From NCBI RefSeq assembly GCF_002995495.1, contig NZ_PVZV01000006.1, forward strand, positions 496,001-560,000: a stretch of 64,000 bases of DNA, in the 5' to 3' direction. Below the pieces are notes generated by a model. That model had not been told where the DNA came from, searched no databases, and saw only the letters and a list, made by a program, of their open reading frames with translations. This document shows positions 15,512-23,692 of the stretch, piece after piece. Each line of letters starts with the position of its first letter. Positions within the stretch are counted from its first letter, which is position 1. The position numbers and the translations under genes are program-made. This stretch comes from Actinocorallia populi (GTDB taxonomy: Bacteria > Actinomycetota > Actinomycetes > Streptosporangiales > Streptosporangiaceae).

Positions 15512-16381
15512 TCACACCAGCAACTCCGCCAACCGCGCCGCGTTCCGCTGCGAATGGTCGCCGCAGCAGTTGTTGAACACCACATGCGTGGTCTCCGCCC
15601 GCCCCGCCAGCTCCCGGACCCGCCCCGCCCACACGCCGAGCTCCTCCTCGCCGTACAGGTAGGCGAACTTCTCGTACACGCTGGAGCTGTCCCACCTGTC
15701 GCTGTGCCCGTGCAGGCGCACCACGGCCAGGTCCGACGTCGCCTCCAGCACCGGCGGCACCGACGAACGGTGCCCCTGCGGCATGTCCACGCCGACGTAC
15801 GCCAGATCGTGCCGCCGGAGAAACCCCAGCGTCGCCTCCCGGTCGCTCGGCGACAACCACGTCCCGTTGCGGAACTCCACGCAGACCCGCGCGGGCGCGC
15901 ACCGCTCCTTCACCTCCAGGACGTACTCCCGGTTGCGCCCGCCCGCGGTGAACCACGGCGGGAACTGGAACAGCAGCGCCCCCAGCTTCCCCGCCTCGCG
16001 CAACGGCCGCAGCGCGCCCAAGAACCGCTCCCACACCTGCTCGACCACCCTTGCGGGCACGTCCTTCAGGTACACGCTCCCGCGCGCCGGCACCTGCTCC
16101 CGCAGATCCTTGTACAGCCTGTCCACGCGCGTGGGATGCCCCGTGAGCAGCGAGAACGCCTTCACGTCGAAGACGAAGTCCTCCGGAGTGCGATCGCGCC
16201 ACTGGCAGACCGTCCGCTCGGCCGGCGGCGCGTAGTACGTCGCGTCGACCTCCACCAGCGCGAACCGGGAGGCGTAGAACCGCAACCGCGACTCGGCGGT
16301 CTTGGCCTCCGGCGGATACCAGCCCGACTCCAGCAGCGTCCTGTCCGTCCAGGACGCCGTCCCCACCAGGATCTCCCCCAT
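15512..16381 (-). CDS. DUF72 (YecE-like) protein
   Basis: A 289-residue TIM-barrel-like protein of the DUF72 family: ILVGTASWTDRTLLESGWYP at the N terminus, FALVEVDATYYAPP, FVFDVKAFSLLTGHP, LLFQFPPWF, VCVEFRNGTW and the C-terminal HVVFNNCCGDHSQRNA. These blocks are the well-conserved core of the family, whose biochemical role is not established. It converges with the methyltransferase gene. Confidence 0.9.
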   Translation of the reverse strand: MGEILVGTASWTDRTLLESGWYPPEAKTAESRLRFYASRFALVEVDATYYAPPAERTVCQWRDRTPEDFVFDVKAFSLLTGHPTRVDRLYKDLREQVPARGSVYLKDVPARVVEQVWERFLGALRPLREAGKLGALLFQFPPWFTAGGRNREYVLEVKERCAPARVCVEFRNGTWLSPSDREATLGFLRRHDLAYVGVDMPQGHRSSVPPVLEATSDLAVVRLHGHSDRWDSSSVYEKFAYLYGEEELGVWAGRVRELAGRAETTHVVFNNCCGDHSQRNAARLAELLV

Positions 16382-16484
16382 GCGGCCAGCCTAAGCAGGC
16401 GGTGGATGGGACGGACGTGACGCCAGGGATTTCACACACGTTACGGCTGTCATGATCCGGCCATCTGTTACCCCATGACAGATA

Positions 16485-16513
16485 TTGACTGGCCAGTAAC
16501 CACTGCCTACGTT
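16485..16513 (+). promoter_or_regulatory. promoter TTGACT-N17-TACGTT
   Basis: TTGACT at 16485-16490 and TACGTT at 16508-16513 with a 17-bp spacer. The identical hexamers with the same spacing precede the paralogous secreted-protein gene at 49603. Confidence 0.6.
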
Positions 16514-16760
16514 TCCTTCTGGAATTCGCACCTTGAAGAAAGGCTTCGCAAGGTGACACGACCGCAGGGCTGCCGACCCCCGTCGACGGCCCCTCGCAGT
16601 GAGGCGGACCCGACACCCACGACCCTTCCGACGAGCAGCGCGCGACCGCGAAAGCCCCCGTCGCCGAGTCCGCCGCACGCCCGTCCGCGAGGGCCCGCCC
16701 CGGCGCCCTGACGGTCCACGACCGGGCCGGCCGACCCGGCACCGGCCGCGCCCCCCAAGC

Positions 16761-16805
16761 GCGGTTCTCTCTCCGCCCACCCGACATGGGCGGAGGGAGA
16801 ACCGC
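16761..16805 (+). terminator. 19-bp-stem hairpin without U tract
   Basis: Arms of 19 bases (16761-16779 and 16787-16805, one G-T wobble) around the loop CCCGACA. The inner stem (CCGCCCA/TGGGCGG) and the loop are identical to those of the terminator at 50219. No T-run follows, so it may be an attenuator, an RNA-stability element or a relic of a terminator. Confidence 0.55.
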
Positions 16806-16910
16806 TCGGCCCCAGCCTAAACCGCAGGGACCAGCATGAACGGCCGCACCAGGCCACATCCCGCCCGCGCGCGGTCCCCCCGCGCGCCCGTTTCCGGACA
16901 GAGGAGACAC

Positions 16911-17438
16911 ATGTCCCGCATCAAGACCCTCGCCCTGGCCTCGGCCGCCGCCACCACCGCCGCCCTCGCCCTGGCCGCACCGGCCTCGGCCTGGACCGGC
17001 GGCCCCATCACCGCCACCCTCTCCCAGCCCCTGACCATCGAGTCGAGCATCGGCGGCGGCACCTGCACCACCTCCACCCTGGGCGGCTCCGTCACCCCCG
17101 CCGGCGCGCTCACCGTCAACTCGGCCTCCATCACCGGCTGCAGCGGCGACTTCCCCATCACGGTCACCACCCAGAACCTGCCGTGGGGCGGCAACCTCGG
17201 CGGAACCACCGCCTCCATCACCGGCTTCCGGGTGAGCGCGGCCATCACCGTGCCGATCTTCGGCAACATCACCTGCATCTACGGCGGCAACCTCAGCGGC
17301 TCCCTCAGCGGCTCCGCGCCCTCGGTCACCGCCACCTTCGACACCAGCGTCAGCAAGGTGAACTCCGGCAGCCACTTCTTCTGCCCGGGCACCGCCGACA
17401 TCACCGGCCAGTACACCATCACCGGCTCGGGCCTGTGA
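16911..17438 (+). CDS. small secreted four-cysteine beta-rich protein (paralogue 1)
   Basis: The 175-residue product has a Sec signal peptide (MSRIKTLALASAAATTAALA, cleavage after APASA near residue 28) and a mature domain of about 147 residues, rich in T, S, G and N. Four cysteines sit in GGGTCTTSTLGG, ITGCSGDF, NITCIYGGNLSG and HFFCPGTADI; the same four motifs recur in the protein at 49603, so two disulfides are likely. No catalytic motif is seen; family and function were not recognised. The ATG has an AGAGGAGA site. It is followed by a hairpin at 17484. Confidence 0.85.
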   Translation: MSRIKTLALASAAATTAALALAAPASAWTGGPITATLSQPLTIESSIGGGTCTTSTLGGSVTPAGALTVNSASITGCSGDFPITVTTQNLPWGGNLGGTTASITGFRVSAAITVPIFGNITCIYGGNLSGSLSGSAPSVTATFDTSVSKVNSGSHFFCPGTADITGQYTITGSGL

Positions 17439-17483
17439 CCTGCGGGCCCAGCCGGCCCGACACCGGCTGAGCCCGTCCCGTGC

Positions 17484-17515
17484 GCCGCGGCCCCGGCACC
17501 GTCCGGGGCCGCGGC
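17484..17515 (+). terminator. 13-bp perfect hairpin downstream of secreted protein gene
   Basis: GCCGCGGCCCCGG (17484-17496), six-base loop, CCGGGGCCGCGGC (17503-17515). There is no T-run; probable terminator of the secreted-protein gene, 45 bp after its stop and just before the next gene. Confidence 0.5.
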
Positions 17516-17533
17516 CGTGGGAGCATCGACCCC

Positions 17534-18082
17534 ATGGAGCGGGTACTCGTCTCAGGCATCTCCGGCGCGGGCAAGACCACCCTCGGCCGCAGGCTGCAGG
17601 ACCTGCTGGCACTGCCCCACCACGAACTCGACGCGCTGCACCACGGCCCGAACTGGACACGGCGCGCGGAGTTCGAGGCCGACGTCGAGGCGTTCTCGGC
17701 GGGGCCGCGCTGGGTGACCGAGGACCAGTACCACTCCCTGCTGGGCGACCGGCTGTGGCGGCGCGCCGACACCGTGGTCTGGCTGGACCTGCCGCGCCGC
17801 ACGGTGATGGGGCGCGTGGTGCGGCGCTCGGCGGCGCGGGCGCTGACAGGCCGGGAGCTGTGGAACGGCAACCGCGAGTCCTTCGGCCAGTGGCTGGAGG
17901 CCGACCATCCCATCCGGTGGGCGTGGAGCCGGTACGAGCGCAAGCGGGAGAAGACGCTCGAGCGGATCGGGCGGAATCCGGGGCCGGCCGTGGTGCGGCT
18001 GGACTCCCCTGGCGAGGTCCGCCGGTGGCTGGCCTCCCTCCCCCGTGCCGGGCGGTTCGTGCCCGGAGGCGAAGAAAGGTAA
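17534..18082 (+). CDS. P-loop nucleotide kinase-like protein
   Basis: A 182-residue protein with a Walker A motif GISGAGKTTLGRRL at residues 6-19, a substrate-binding-like segment LPHHELDALHHGPNW, Walker B-like VVWLDLP and a conserved RALTGRELWNGNRES block. The pattern matches the adenylate-kinase-like family also called topology-modulation/FlaR-like proteins. A small-molecule or nucleotide kinase is likely; the substrate is not known. The ATG at 17534 places the P-loop at the N terminus, as usual. Confidence 0.8.
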   Translation: MERVLVSGISGAGKTTLGRRLQDLLALPHHELDALHHGPNWTRRAEFEADVEAFSAGPRWVTEDQYHSLLGDRLWRRADTVVWLDLPRRTVMGRVVRRSAARALTGRELWNGNRESFGQWLEADHPIRWAWSRYERKREKTLERIGRNPGPAVVRLDSPGEVRRWLASLPRAGRFVPGGEER

Positions 18083-18236
18083 CCCGACAGAAGGGGGATT
18101 CTGTCTGGTTAGTGCCACTTTGTTGCAGTTCGTACGGTTTGGCCATCATGTCGAGTCCTGTCCGCGCTTGCCGCACCCGTCCCTAATCCCTAGTATTCCA
18201 GTCGGTTTAGCATTGTCGATCTGAGAAGAGGGAAAA

Positions 18237-19640
18237 GTGGCCGATCAGGAAGGTGTCGGGCGCAGGACCGCGCTGACCGCTGGACTGGCCGCCGGGGTGG
18301 CGGGCGTGGCGCTCGCGGCGAGGCCCGCCGAGGCGGCGCCGGGCGAGCGGGAGTTTCGCGCCGCTCCCCCGCGGCGCCGCCCGGACCGCCCCAACGTGCT
18401 GGTCATCCTGGGCGACGACCTGGGCTGGGCCGATCTGGGCGCCTACGGCTCGCCCGACATCAAGACGCCGCACCTGGACGCCCTGGCGCGCCAGGGCGTG
18501 CGTTTCACCGACGCCTACTCGGCGGCGGCCGTCTGCTCCCCCACGCGGTTCGCGCTGTACACCGGGCGCTATCCGGGGCGGCTGCGCGGCGGCCTGGAGG
18601 AGCCGATCGGGCGGGCGGGCGAGCAGATCGGCATCCCGCCGGAGCATCCGACGCTGGCGTCGCTGCTGAAGGGCGCGGGGTACGCCACCGCGATGTTCGG
18701 CAAGTGGCATTGCGGTTTCCTGCCGTGGTTCAGCCCGCTCAAGTCGGGGTGGGAGGAGTTCTTCGGGAACCTGTCGGGGGCGGTGGACTACTACTCCAAG
18801 CTGACCAACGGCGGCGCGGTGGACCTGTACGAGGGCGAGGTGCCGGTGGAGTCGCTGGACTACTACACCGACACCATCGCCGACCGGGCCGCTGATTTCA
18901 TCCGCCGCCGCCGGGGCGGGCGGTGGCTGCTGAACCTGAACTTCACCGCGCCGCACTGGCCTTGGGAGGCTCCGGGCGACCGGGCGACCAGTGCCGAGAT
19001 CACCCGGCGGATCAGGGCGGGTGAGGGCAGAGCGCTCTTCCATGAGGACGGCGGTTCGCTGGAGACGTACCGCAAGATGGTGGAGAGCCTGGATGCGGCG
19101 GTGGGCAGGGTGTTGCGGGCGTTGCGTGACAGCGGTCAGGAGCGCGACACCCTGGTGTTGTTCAGCAGTGACAACGGTGGTGAGCGGTTCTCCTACAACT
19201 GGCCGCTGTCGGGTGAGAAGGGCGGCTTGAACGAGGGCGGTATCCGGGTGCCGAACATCCTGCGGTGGCCGGCGGCGATCCGGGCGGGTCAGGTCAGCCG
19301 GGTGCCGGTGGTGACGCAGGACTGGACGGCGACGATCCTGGAGGCGGCGGGGGTGTCGCCTTCGCCGGAGTATCCGCTGGACGGCCGCAGCCTGGTCCCG
19401 TACCTGCTGCGGGGGGCGCGGGCGCCGGAGCGGGATCTGTTCTGGCGGACGAGGTCGCAGGGCGCCTTGCGGCGGGGTGGCTGGAAGTACCTGCGTTCGG
19501 GGTCGGCGGAGTCGTTGTTCGATCTGGGTGCCGATGTTCGCGAGCAGGCCGATGTGGCCGGGCGGCGTCCGGAGGTGGTGCGGGAGTTGCGGGCGCGCTG
19601 GGAGGAGATCGAGGGGGGTCTGCTGCCCTATCCGGCGTGA
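18237..19640 (+). CDS. Tat-exported type I sulfatase
   Basis: The 467-residue protein opens with a twin-arginine signal (GRRTALTAGLAAGVAGVALAA, cleavage near residue 34). The alkaline-phosphatase-fold sulfatase core follows: VLVILGDDLGWADLGAYG with metal ligands D60/D61, the formylglycine motif C100-S-P-T-R with YTGR, KWHCGF, and the second metal site SSDNGG. C-terminal domain features include SLFDLGADVREQADVA. The cysteine must be oxidised to formylglycine by an enzyme not seen here. It would release sulfate from an extracellular ester. The start is GTG 18237 after a GAAGAGGGAAA site. Confidence 0.92.
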   Translation: MADQEGVGRRTALTAGLAAGVAGVALAARPAEAAPGEREFRAAPPRRRPDRPNVLVILGDDLGWADLGAYGSPDIKTPHLDALARQGVRFTDAYSAAAVCSPTRFALYTGRYPGRLRGGLEEPIGRAGEQIGIPPEHPTLASLLKGAGYATAMFGKWHCGFLPWFSPLKSGWEEFFGNLSGAVDYYSKLTNGGAVDLYEGEVPVESLDYYTDTIADRAADFIRRRRGGRWLLNLNFTAPHWPWEAPGDRATSAEITRRIRAGEGRALFHEDGGSLETYRKMVESLDAAVGRVLRALRDSGQERDTLVLFSSDNGGERFSYNWPLSGEKGGLNEGGIRVPNILRWPAAIRAGQVSRVPVVTQDWTATILEAAGVSPSPEYPLDGRSLVPYLLRGARAPERDLFWRTRSQGALRRGGWKYLRSGSAESLFDLGADVREQADVAGRRPEVVRELRARWEEIEGGLLPYPA

Positions 19641-19676
19641 GGTCCTGCGGGGTGGCAGGGAACTCACCCGGTCGGC

Positions 19677-19712
19677 CGGACCCGGATTCCCGCGGCGGGG
19701 TGTCCGGGTCCG
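19677..19712. terminator. hairpin between convergent sulfatase and siderophore permease genes
   Basis: CGGACCCGG (19677-19685) pairs with CCGGGTCCG (19704-19712). The loop contains a further CCCGC/GCGGGG stem. Probable bidirectional terminator. Confidence 0.45.
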
Positions 19713-19755
19713 CGCAGGCGGCTGCCCGGCGGGCCCGGTGCGGCGGGGTCGCGGG

Positions 19756-20778
19756 TCACAGTGCGCCGCGGCGCCATTCGCTCAGCAGGAGGTAGCCGAG
19801 GTAGCCGCCGCCCAGGGCCATGGTGTAGATGCCGACGGGCAGGGTGGTGAAGAGCGGGAGCTGCTGGGCGGCCAGGTCGGCCAGGGCCAGGAGGAAGGCT
19901 CCGGCCAGTGCCGACATGGCGAGGTTGGGGCCGGGGGCGCGGGTGCAGCGGCGTGCGATCTGCGGGGCGCACAGGGAGACGAAGGCGATGGGGCCGGCGG
20001 CGCTGACGGCGGCGGCCGACAGGATGATCGACAGGACGACGGCGGTGGTCCTGATGCGGGCGGGGCGGGTGCCCAGGGCGGTGGCGGTGTCGTCGCCCAT
20101 CTCCCCCACCGTCAGGTCGCGGGCGATGAGGGCGGTGAGGGGGGCGGTGAGGGCGACGGCGAGCCAGATGGTGGCGGCGTCCTCCCAGGAGCGGGCGTTG
20201 AGGCTGCCGTTGACGTAGGCGGTCAGGACGCTGGCCTTGTCGCGTTCGATGGCGTAGACGGCGTACTGGATGATCGCCTGGGCGACGGCGGTGACGCCGA
20301 TGCCGGCGACGATGAAGCGTCCCGGGCTGCGAAAGCCCGTCCCGGTGGACAGGTAGACGATGGCCATGGCCAGGACGGCGCCGGTCAGGGCGCCGAGGGG
20401 GACGGGGAGGAGGCCGGGGAGGAAGAGCGCGACGATGGCGGCGCCCGCGCCTGCTCCGGCGCCGATGCCGATGACGTCGGGGCTGCCCAGGGGGTTGCGG
20501 GTGACGGACTGGAAGAGGGTTCCGGCCAGGCCGAAGGCGGCGCCGACGCCGAGGGCGACGATGAGGCGGGGGCCGCGCAGGCGTTCCAGGACGAAGGCGT
20601 TCTTGCCTTCGGCGTCGCCCAGGAGGGCGGCGGGCAGTTCGGCGGGTGCGATGCCCAGGCGGCCGAGGGTGAGGGTGGCGGTGGCGGTGGCCAGCAGGAG
20701 GGTGAGGAAGGCCGCGGCGGTGGCCAGGGTGCGCGGGCGCAGGGTGCGGCGGGGGGTGGTCGCTCCGCGGGCGGTCAT
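19756..20778 (-). CDS. iron-siderophore ABC permease (FecCD family), distal gene
   Basis: A 340-residue membrane protein with about nine to ten helices and FecCD motifs: LRGPRLIVALGVGAAFGLAG, FQSVTRNPLGSPDVIGI, and the coupling-helix region GTRPARIR. It forms the membrane channel with the upstream permease for import of a ferric siderophore. Its ATG overlaps the upstream stop by four bases (ATGA). No ATPase gene lies in this operon; it must use an ATPase encoded elsewhere. Confidence 0.93.
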   Translation of the reverse strand: MTARGATTPRRTLRPRTLATAAAFLTLLLATATATLTLGRLGIAPAELPAALLGDAEGKNAFVLERLRGPRLIVALGVGAAFGLAGTLFQSVTRNPLGSPDVIGIGAGAGAGAAIVALFLPGLLPVPLGALTGAVLAMAIVYLSTGTGFRSPGRFIVAGIGVTAVAQAIIQYAVYAIERDKASVLTAYVNGSLNARSWEDAATIWLAVALTAPLTALIARDLTVGEMGDDTATALGTRPARIRTTAVVLSIILSAAAVSAAGPIAFVSLCAPQIARRCTRAPGPNLAMSALAGAFLLALADLAAQQLPLFTTLPVGIYTMALGGGYLGYLLLSEWRRGAL

Positions 20779-21803
20779 GCGTTCTTCCTCATTTTGCGGA
20801 CGGCGATCAGGAGGGCGGGTGCGCCGACGAAGGCGGTGACGATGCCGACCATGAGTTCTTCGGGGCGCAGGACGAGGCGTCCGATGATGTCGGCGGTGAG
20901 CAGGAGGGAGGGGCCCAGCAGGAGGGAGAAGAGGATCTGGAGGCGGAAGTCGGTGCCGATGAGGGCGCGTACGAGGTGGGGGACGGCCAGGCCGACGAAG
21001 GCGATGGGGCCGGTGGCGGCGGTGGCGGCCGCGGCCAGGAGGGTGGCGGTGAGGAGGCCTGCGGCTTTGGTGCGGGCGGGTTTGGCGCCCAGGGCGGTGG
21101 CGGAGTCGTCGCCGAGGGCGACGGTGTTGAGGGGGCGGCCGAGGGCGAGGGCGGCGGTGAGGCCGGTGGCGGCCAGGGGCAGGACGGTCCAGAGGATGTC
21201 GAAGTCGCGTCCGGCCAGGGAGCCGACGACCCAGAAGCGGTAGTTGTCGAAGACCTGGGGTTCGCTGAGGGTGACGGCTTGGATGAGGGCGTTGAGGACG
21301 GCGGCCAGGACGGCGCCTGCCAGGACGAGGCGGACGGTGCTGGTGCCGCCTCGGCGGGTGCCGATGAGGTGGACGACGGCTCCGGCGGCGAGGGCGCCGG
21401 GCAGGGACCACCACAGGATGTCGTGTTGGCCGGAGACGCCGAGGTAGGCGGTGGCCAGGACGATGGTGGCCGAGGCGCCTGCGTTGATGCCGAGCATGCC
21501 GGGGTCGGCCAGGGGGTTGCGGGTGACGCCTTGCATGAGGGTGCCGGCGACGGCGAGGCAGGCTCCGGCGAGGATGCCCAGGGCGGTGCGGGGGTGGCGG
21601 CTTTGGAGGACGGCGGTGTGGTGGGGGTCGCCGTTGCCGGTGAGGGCGTTCCACAGGTCGTGCGGGGGGATGTGGAGGTTGCCCAGGGCGATGCTGGCCA
21701 GGGTGGTGGCGGCCAGGAGGGCGAGTGCCAGGGCCAGGGAGAACGCCAGTCGCGTGGCGCCGGGTCGGGCGCCACGCGACGGGTGTGGGGTGCGGGTGGT
21801 CAT
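20775..21803 (-). CDS. iron-siderophore ABC permease (FecCD family), proximal gene
   Basis: A 342-residue FecCD permease: SRHPRTALGILAGACLAVAG, MQGVTRNPLADPGMLGI, LGDDSATALGAKPAR for the ATPase contact, and GPIAFVGLAVPHLVR. It is a paralogue of the distal permease; the two probably form a heterodimer. It follows the binding-protein gene after 13 bases and overlaps the next gene by four. Confidence 0.93.
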   Translation of the reverse strand: MTTRTPHPSRGARPGATRLAFSLALALALLAATTLASIALGNLHIPPHDLWNALTGNGDPHHTAVLQSRHPRTALGILAGACLAVAGTLMQGVTRNPLADPGMLGINAGASATIVLATAYLGVSGQHDILWWSLPGALAAGAVVHLIGTRRGGTSTVRLVLAGAVLAAVLNALIQAVTLSEPQVFDNYRFWVVGSLAGRDFDILWTVLPLAATGLTAALALGRPLNTVALGDDSATALGAKPARTKAAGLLTATLLAAAATAATGPIAFVGLAVPHLVRALIGTDFRLQILFSLLLGPSLLLTADIIGRLVLRPEELMVGIVTAFVGAPALLIAVRKMRKNA

Positions 21804-21816
21804 CGGGGGCGGGGTG

Positions 21817-22854
21817 TCACTTGGCCTTGGCGGCGGCCTCGTCGATGAGGGGGAGGAAGCGCTCGATGGTCCAGGGGACGGTGAGGGGGTTGATCATGGA
21901 GGAGGCGGTGACGAAGGAGTTGTCGTCGCTGGCCACGACGGCGCCGTTCTTGACGGCGGGGATGGCGGCGTACAGGGGCTGGGCTTCGATTTCCTTGCGG
22001 GTCTTGGCGTCGGTGTAGAAGGTGAAGACGACGTCGCTGTCCTTGAGCTTGTCGGCGTTCTCCAGGCCGATGACGGCGGAGTCGGTGCCTTCGGTCTCCT
22101 TGAAGGTGGAGATGACGGGGTCGGGCTTGAGGCCGAGGGAGGCGACCATTTCGGCGCGCTGTTCGGTGGGCAGGAAGACGCCGAGGGTGCCGGGGCCGTC
22201 GGTGTAGATGTAGGAGAAGGTGAGGTTCTTGTAGTCGGGGCGGCTCTGGGCGGCGTCGTTCAGCTGCTTCTTGATGTCGCCGATGAGCTTTTCGCCGTCG
22301 TCGGGCTTGCCGAGGGCCTTGGCGACCGTGGTGATCTGCTGGTCCCAGTCGGTGCTCCAGGGCAGGTCGGGGTAGGCGACGGTGGGGGCGACGTCGTTCA
22401 GGAGGTCGAACTGCTCCTGGGTGATGCCCGACCAGGGGGCGAGGATGACGTCGGGGTCGAGTTCGACGATGGCCTCGATGTCGAGTTCTTCGCCGCCGGT
22501 GAACTGCTTGGGCGGTTCCTGGCCTTTTTCGGTGACGGCTTCGTGGATCCAGGGCAGGTAGCCGGTCTTGTCGCTGCCCCAGGGGTAGCTTTCGATGCCG
22601 ACGGGGGTGTTGCCCAGGGCGATGGCGGTCTCGGCGGAGCCCTGGCCGAGGGTGACGACGCGTTCGGGCTGCTCGTTGATGACGGCGTCGCCCAGGGCGC
22701 TGGTGATGGTGACGGGGAAGGCGGCGGCGGTGGTCTTCTCGCCGGTGCCGGTGGTGGTGTCGTCGCTGGAGCCGCAGGCGCCGAGGAGGAGGGTCAGGGT
22801 GGTGGCGGCGGTGGCCACGAGGGCGGGGCGGCGCAGGGAGCGGAGGGTGAGCAT
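21817..22854 (-). CDS. iron-siderophore substrate-binding lipoprotein
   Basis: The 345-residue product has a lipoprotein signal with lipobox LLLGAC and lipidated C27, then a threonine-rich linker and a two-lobed periplasmic-binding-protein type III fold (FITSALGDAVINEQPERVVTLG-like start, a ELDPDVILAP motif and a long central helix). It captures ferric siderophore at the outer face of the membrane and delivers it to the two permeases that follow. The ATG at 22854 follows AAGGAA and starts a standard signal peptide; an upstream in-frame ATG would spoil it. The iron box at 22927 lies 73 bp upstream, so iron-repressed expression is expected. Confidence 0.93.
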   Translation of the reverse strand: MLTLRSLRRPALVATAATTLTLLLGACGSSDDTTTGTGEKTTAAAFPVTITSALGDAVINEQPERVVTLGQGSAETAIALGNTPVGIESYPWGSDKTGYLPWIHEAVTEKGQEPPKQFTGGEELDIEAIVELDPDVILAPWSGITQEQFDLLNDVAPTVAYPDLPWSTDWDQQITTVAKALGKPDDGEKLIGDIKKQLNDAAQSRPDYKNLTFSYIYTDGPGTLGVFLPTEQRAEMVASLGLKPDPVISTFKETEGTDSAVIGLENADKLKDSDVVFTFYTDAKTRKEIEAQPLYAAIPAVKNGAVVASDDNSFVTASSMINPLTVPWTIERFLPLIDEAAAKAK

Positions 22855-22926
22855 GGGTGGTTCCTTGGTTCGTGGTCGGTGAATCGGGCGCACCAAAACC
22901 GGCGTGTCGGCACCAGTGATAACTGG

Positions 22927-22944
22927 TTAGGTGAGCCTAACCTA
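22927..22944. promoter_or_regulatory. IdeR/DmdR-type iron box
   Basis: TTAGGTGAGCCTAACCTA matches the actinobacterial iron box (TTAGGTTAGGCTAACCTAA) at nearly all positions. It lies upstream of the siderophore-binding-protein gene; the TetR gene at 23049 is divergent and could be affected too. Confidence 0.85.
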
Positions 22945-23048
22945 CACTCCTTTTTGTTGGCGATCTGTCCGGAATGTGAGGTCCGGTGGCGGGGGTGCCC
23001 GCGGCGGCGCCGGGCATAGGGTGGCGCTGGTTCGCGGAAGGGGGATCG

Positions 23049-23639
23049 GTGCCCAGACTGGTCGATCACGCGGCGCGGCGGCGGCAGATCGCCGAGGCGC
23101 TGCTGGCGGTGGCGAGCGAGCGGGGGCTGCACGCGGCCACGATGCGCGAGGTGGCGGCCGAGGCCGGCGTGTCGCTGCGGCTGGTGCAGTACTACTTCCA
23201 CAGCAAGGACGAGTTGCTGGCCGGGGCGCTGGAGCACCTGGCGGCCCGGCTCGGCGAGCGGGTGCGCGCGCGCACGGCCGGGGCGCGCGACGTGCGGTCC
23301 CTGCTGCTGGGGACGTTGTCGGCGGTGCTGCCCGACGACGAGGACGGGCGGCGCGTGATCCTCACCTACCACGCCTACTACGCCCACGCGCTCTCCCGGG
23401 GCGGGCCTTCGGAGCAGGGGGCGCGCGACGCGGCGGTGCTGGAGGGGCTGCTGGCCTCCCAGGTGGCGCGGGCGCAGGAGGAGGGCCTGGTGGCGGCGTC
23501 GCTGGATCGCGGCGCGGTGGCGGCGGAGCTGCTGGCGGTGGCCAACGGGCTGGGCATCAGCGTGCTGACGGGGCGGCGGGACGGGGCGGCGGCCCTGGCG
23601 GTGCTGACCGGGTGTGTGGACCGCCTCCTGGGTTCGTGA
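23049..23639 (+). CDS. TetR-family regulator
   Basis: A 196-residue TetR protein. The helix-turn-helix lies at about residues 24-48 (HAATMREVAAEAGVSLRLVQYYF), followed by a ligand domain with HAYYAHALSRGG. The GTG at 23049 with GAAGGGGG upstream is the likely start. The next gene (MDMPI) starts 53 bases downstream, and a large inverted repeat covers this gap and the TetR stop codon, so it probably represses the downstream gene. Confidence 0.9.
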   Translation: MPRLVDHAARRRQIAEALLAVASERGLHAATMREVAAEAGVSLRLVQYYFHSKDELLAGALEHLAARLGERVRARTAGARDVRSLLLGTLSAVLPDDEDGRRVILTYHAYYAHALSRGGPSEQGARDAAVLEGLLASQVARAQEEGLVAASLDRGAVAAELLAVANGLGISVLTGRRDGAAALAVLTGCVDRLLGS

Positions 23640-23677
23640 TACACAGGTACCATAAAGATTTGGTACACAAGTATCAC
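23636..23677. promoter_or_regulatory. 42-bp inverted repeat, putative TetR operator
   Basis: GTGATAC-N4-GTACCA (23636-23652) is mirrored by TGGTAC-N4-GTATCAC (23661-23677). The first arm includes the TetR stop codon. The element precedes the MDMPI gene and is the only strong dyad in this gap. Confidence 0.65.
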
Positions 23678-23692
23678 GACCGAGGGGATCCC

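Larger units (their letters stand above)
16382..16910. other. 529-bp intergenic region with promoter and hairpin
   Basis: The region upstream of the small secreted protein gene holds a promoter (16485-16513) and a strong hairpin (16761-16805). No convincing gene lies between them: the frames are biased and lack a domain, and the ATG at 16475 precedes the promoter -35 box. If the promoter drives the gene at 16911, the leader is about 390 nt. Confidence 0.5.

Noticed and set aside
16475-16711. A 78-codon frame upstream of secreted paralogue 1
   Set aside because: Its ATG is upstream of the -35 box at 16485, and the first 25 codons are the promoter itself. The rest is P/R-rich without homology.
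14580-18176. A minus-strand open frame of nearly 1,200 codons across several genes
   Set aside because: It is antisense to the methyltransferase, the DUF72 gene's other frame, the secreted protein and the kinase; its translation is glycine/arginine-rich and has no domain. Long shadow frames are normal at this GC content.
19677-19755. A small gene between the sulfatase and the siderophore permease
   Set aside because: Only a hairpin is visible, and the frames there have no start with a ribosome-binding site.
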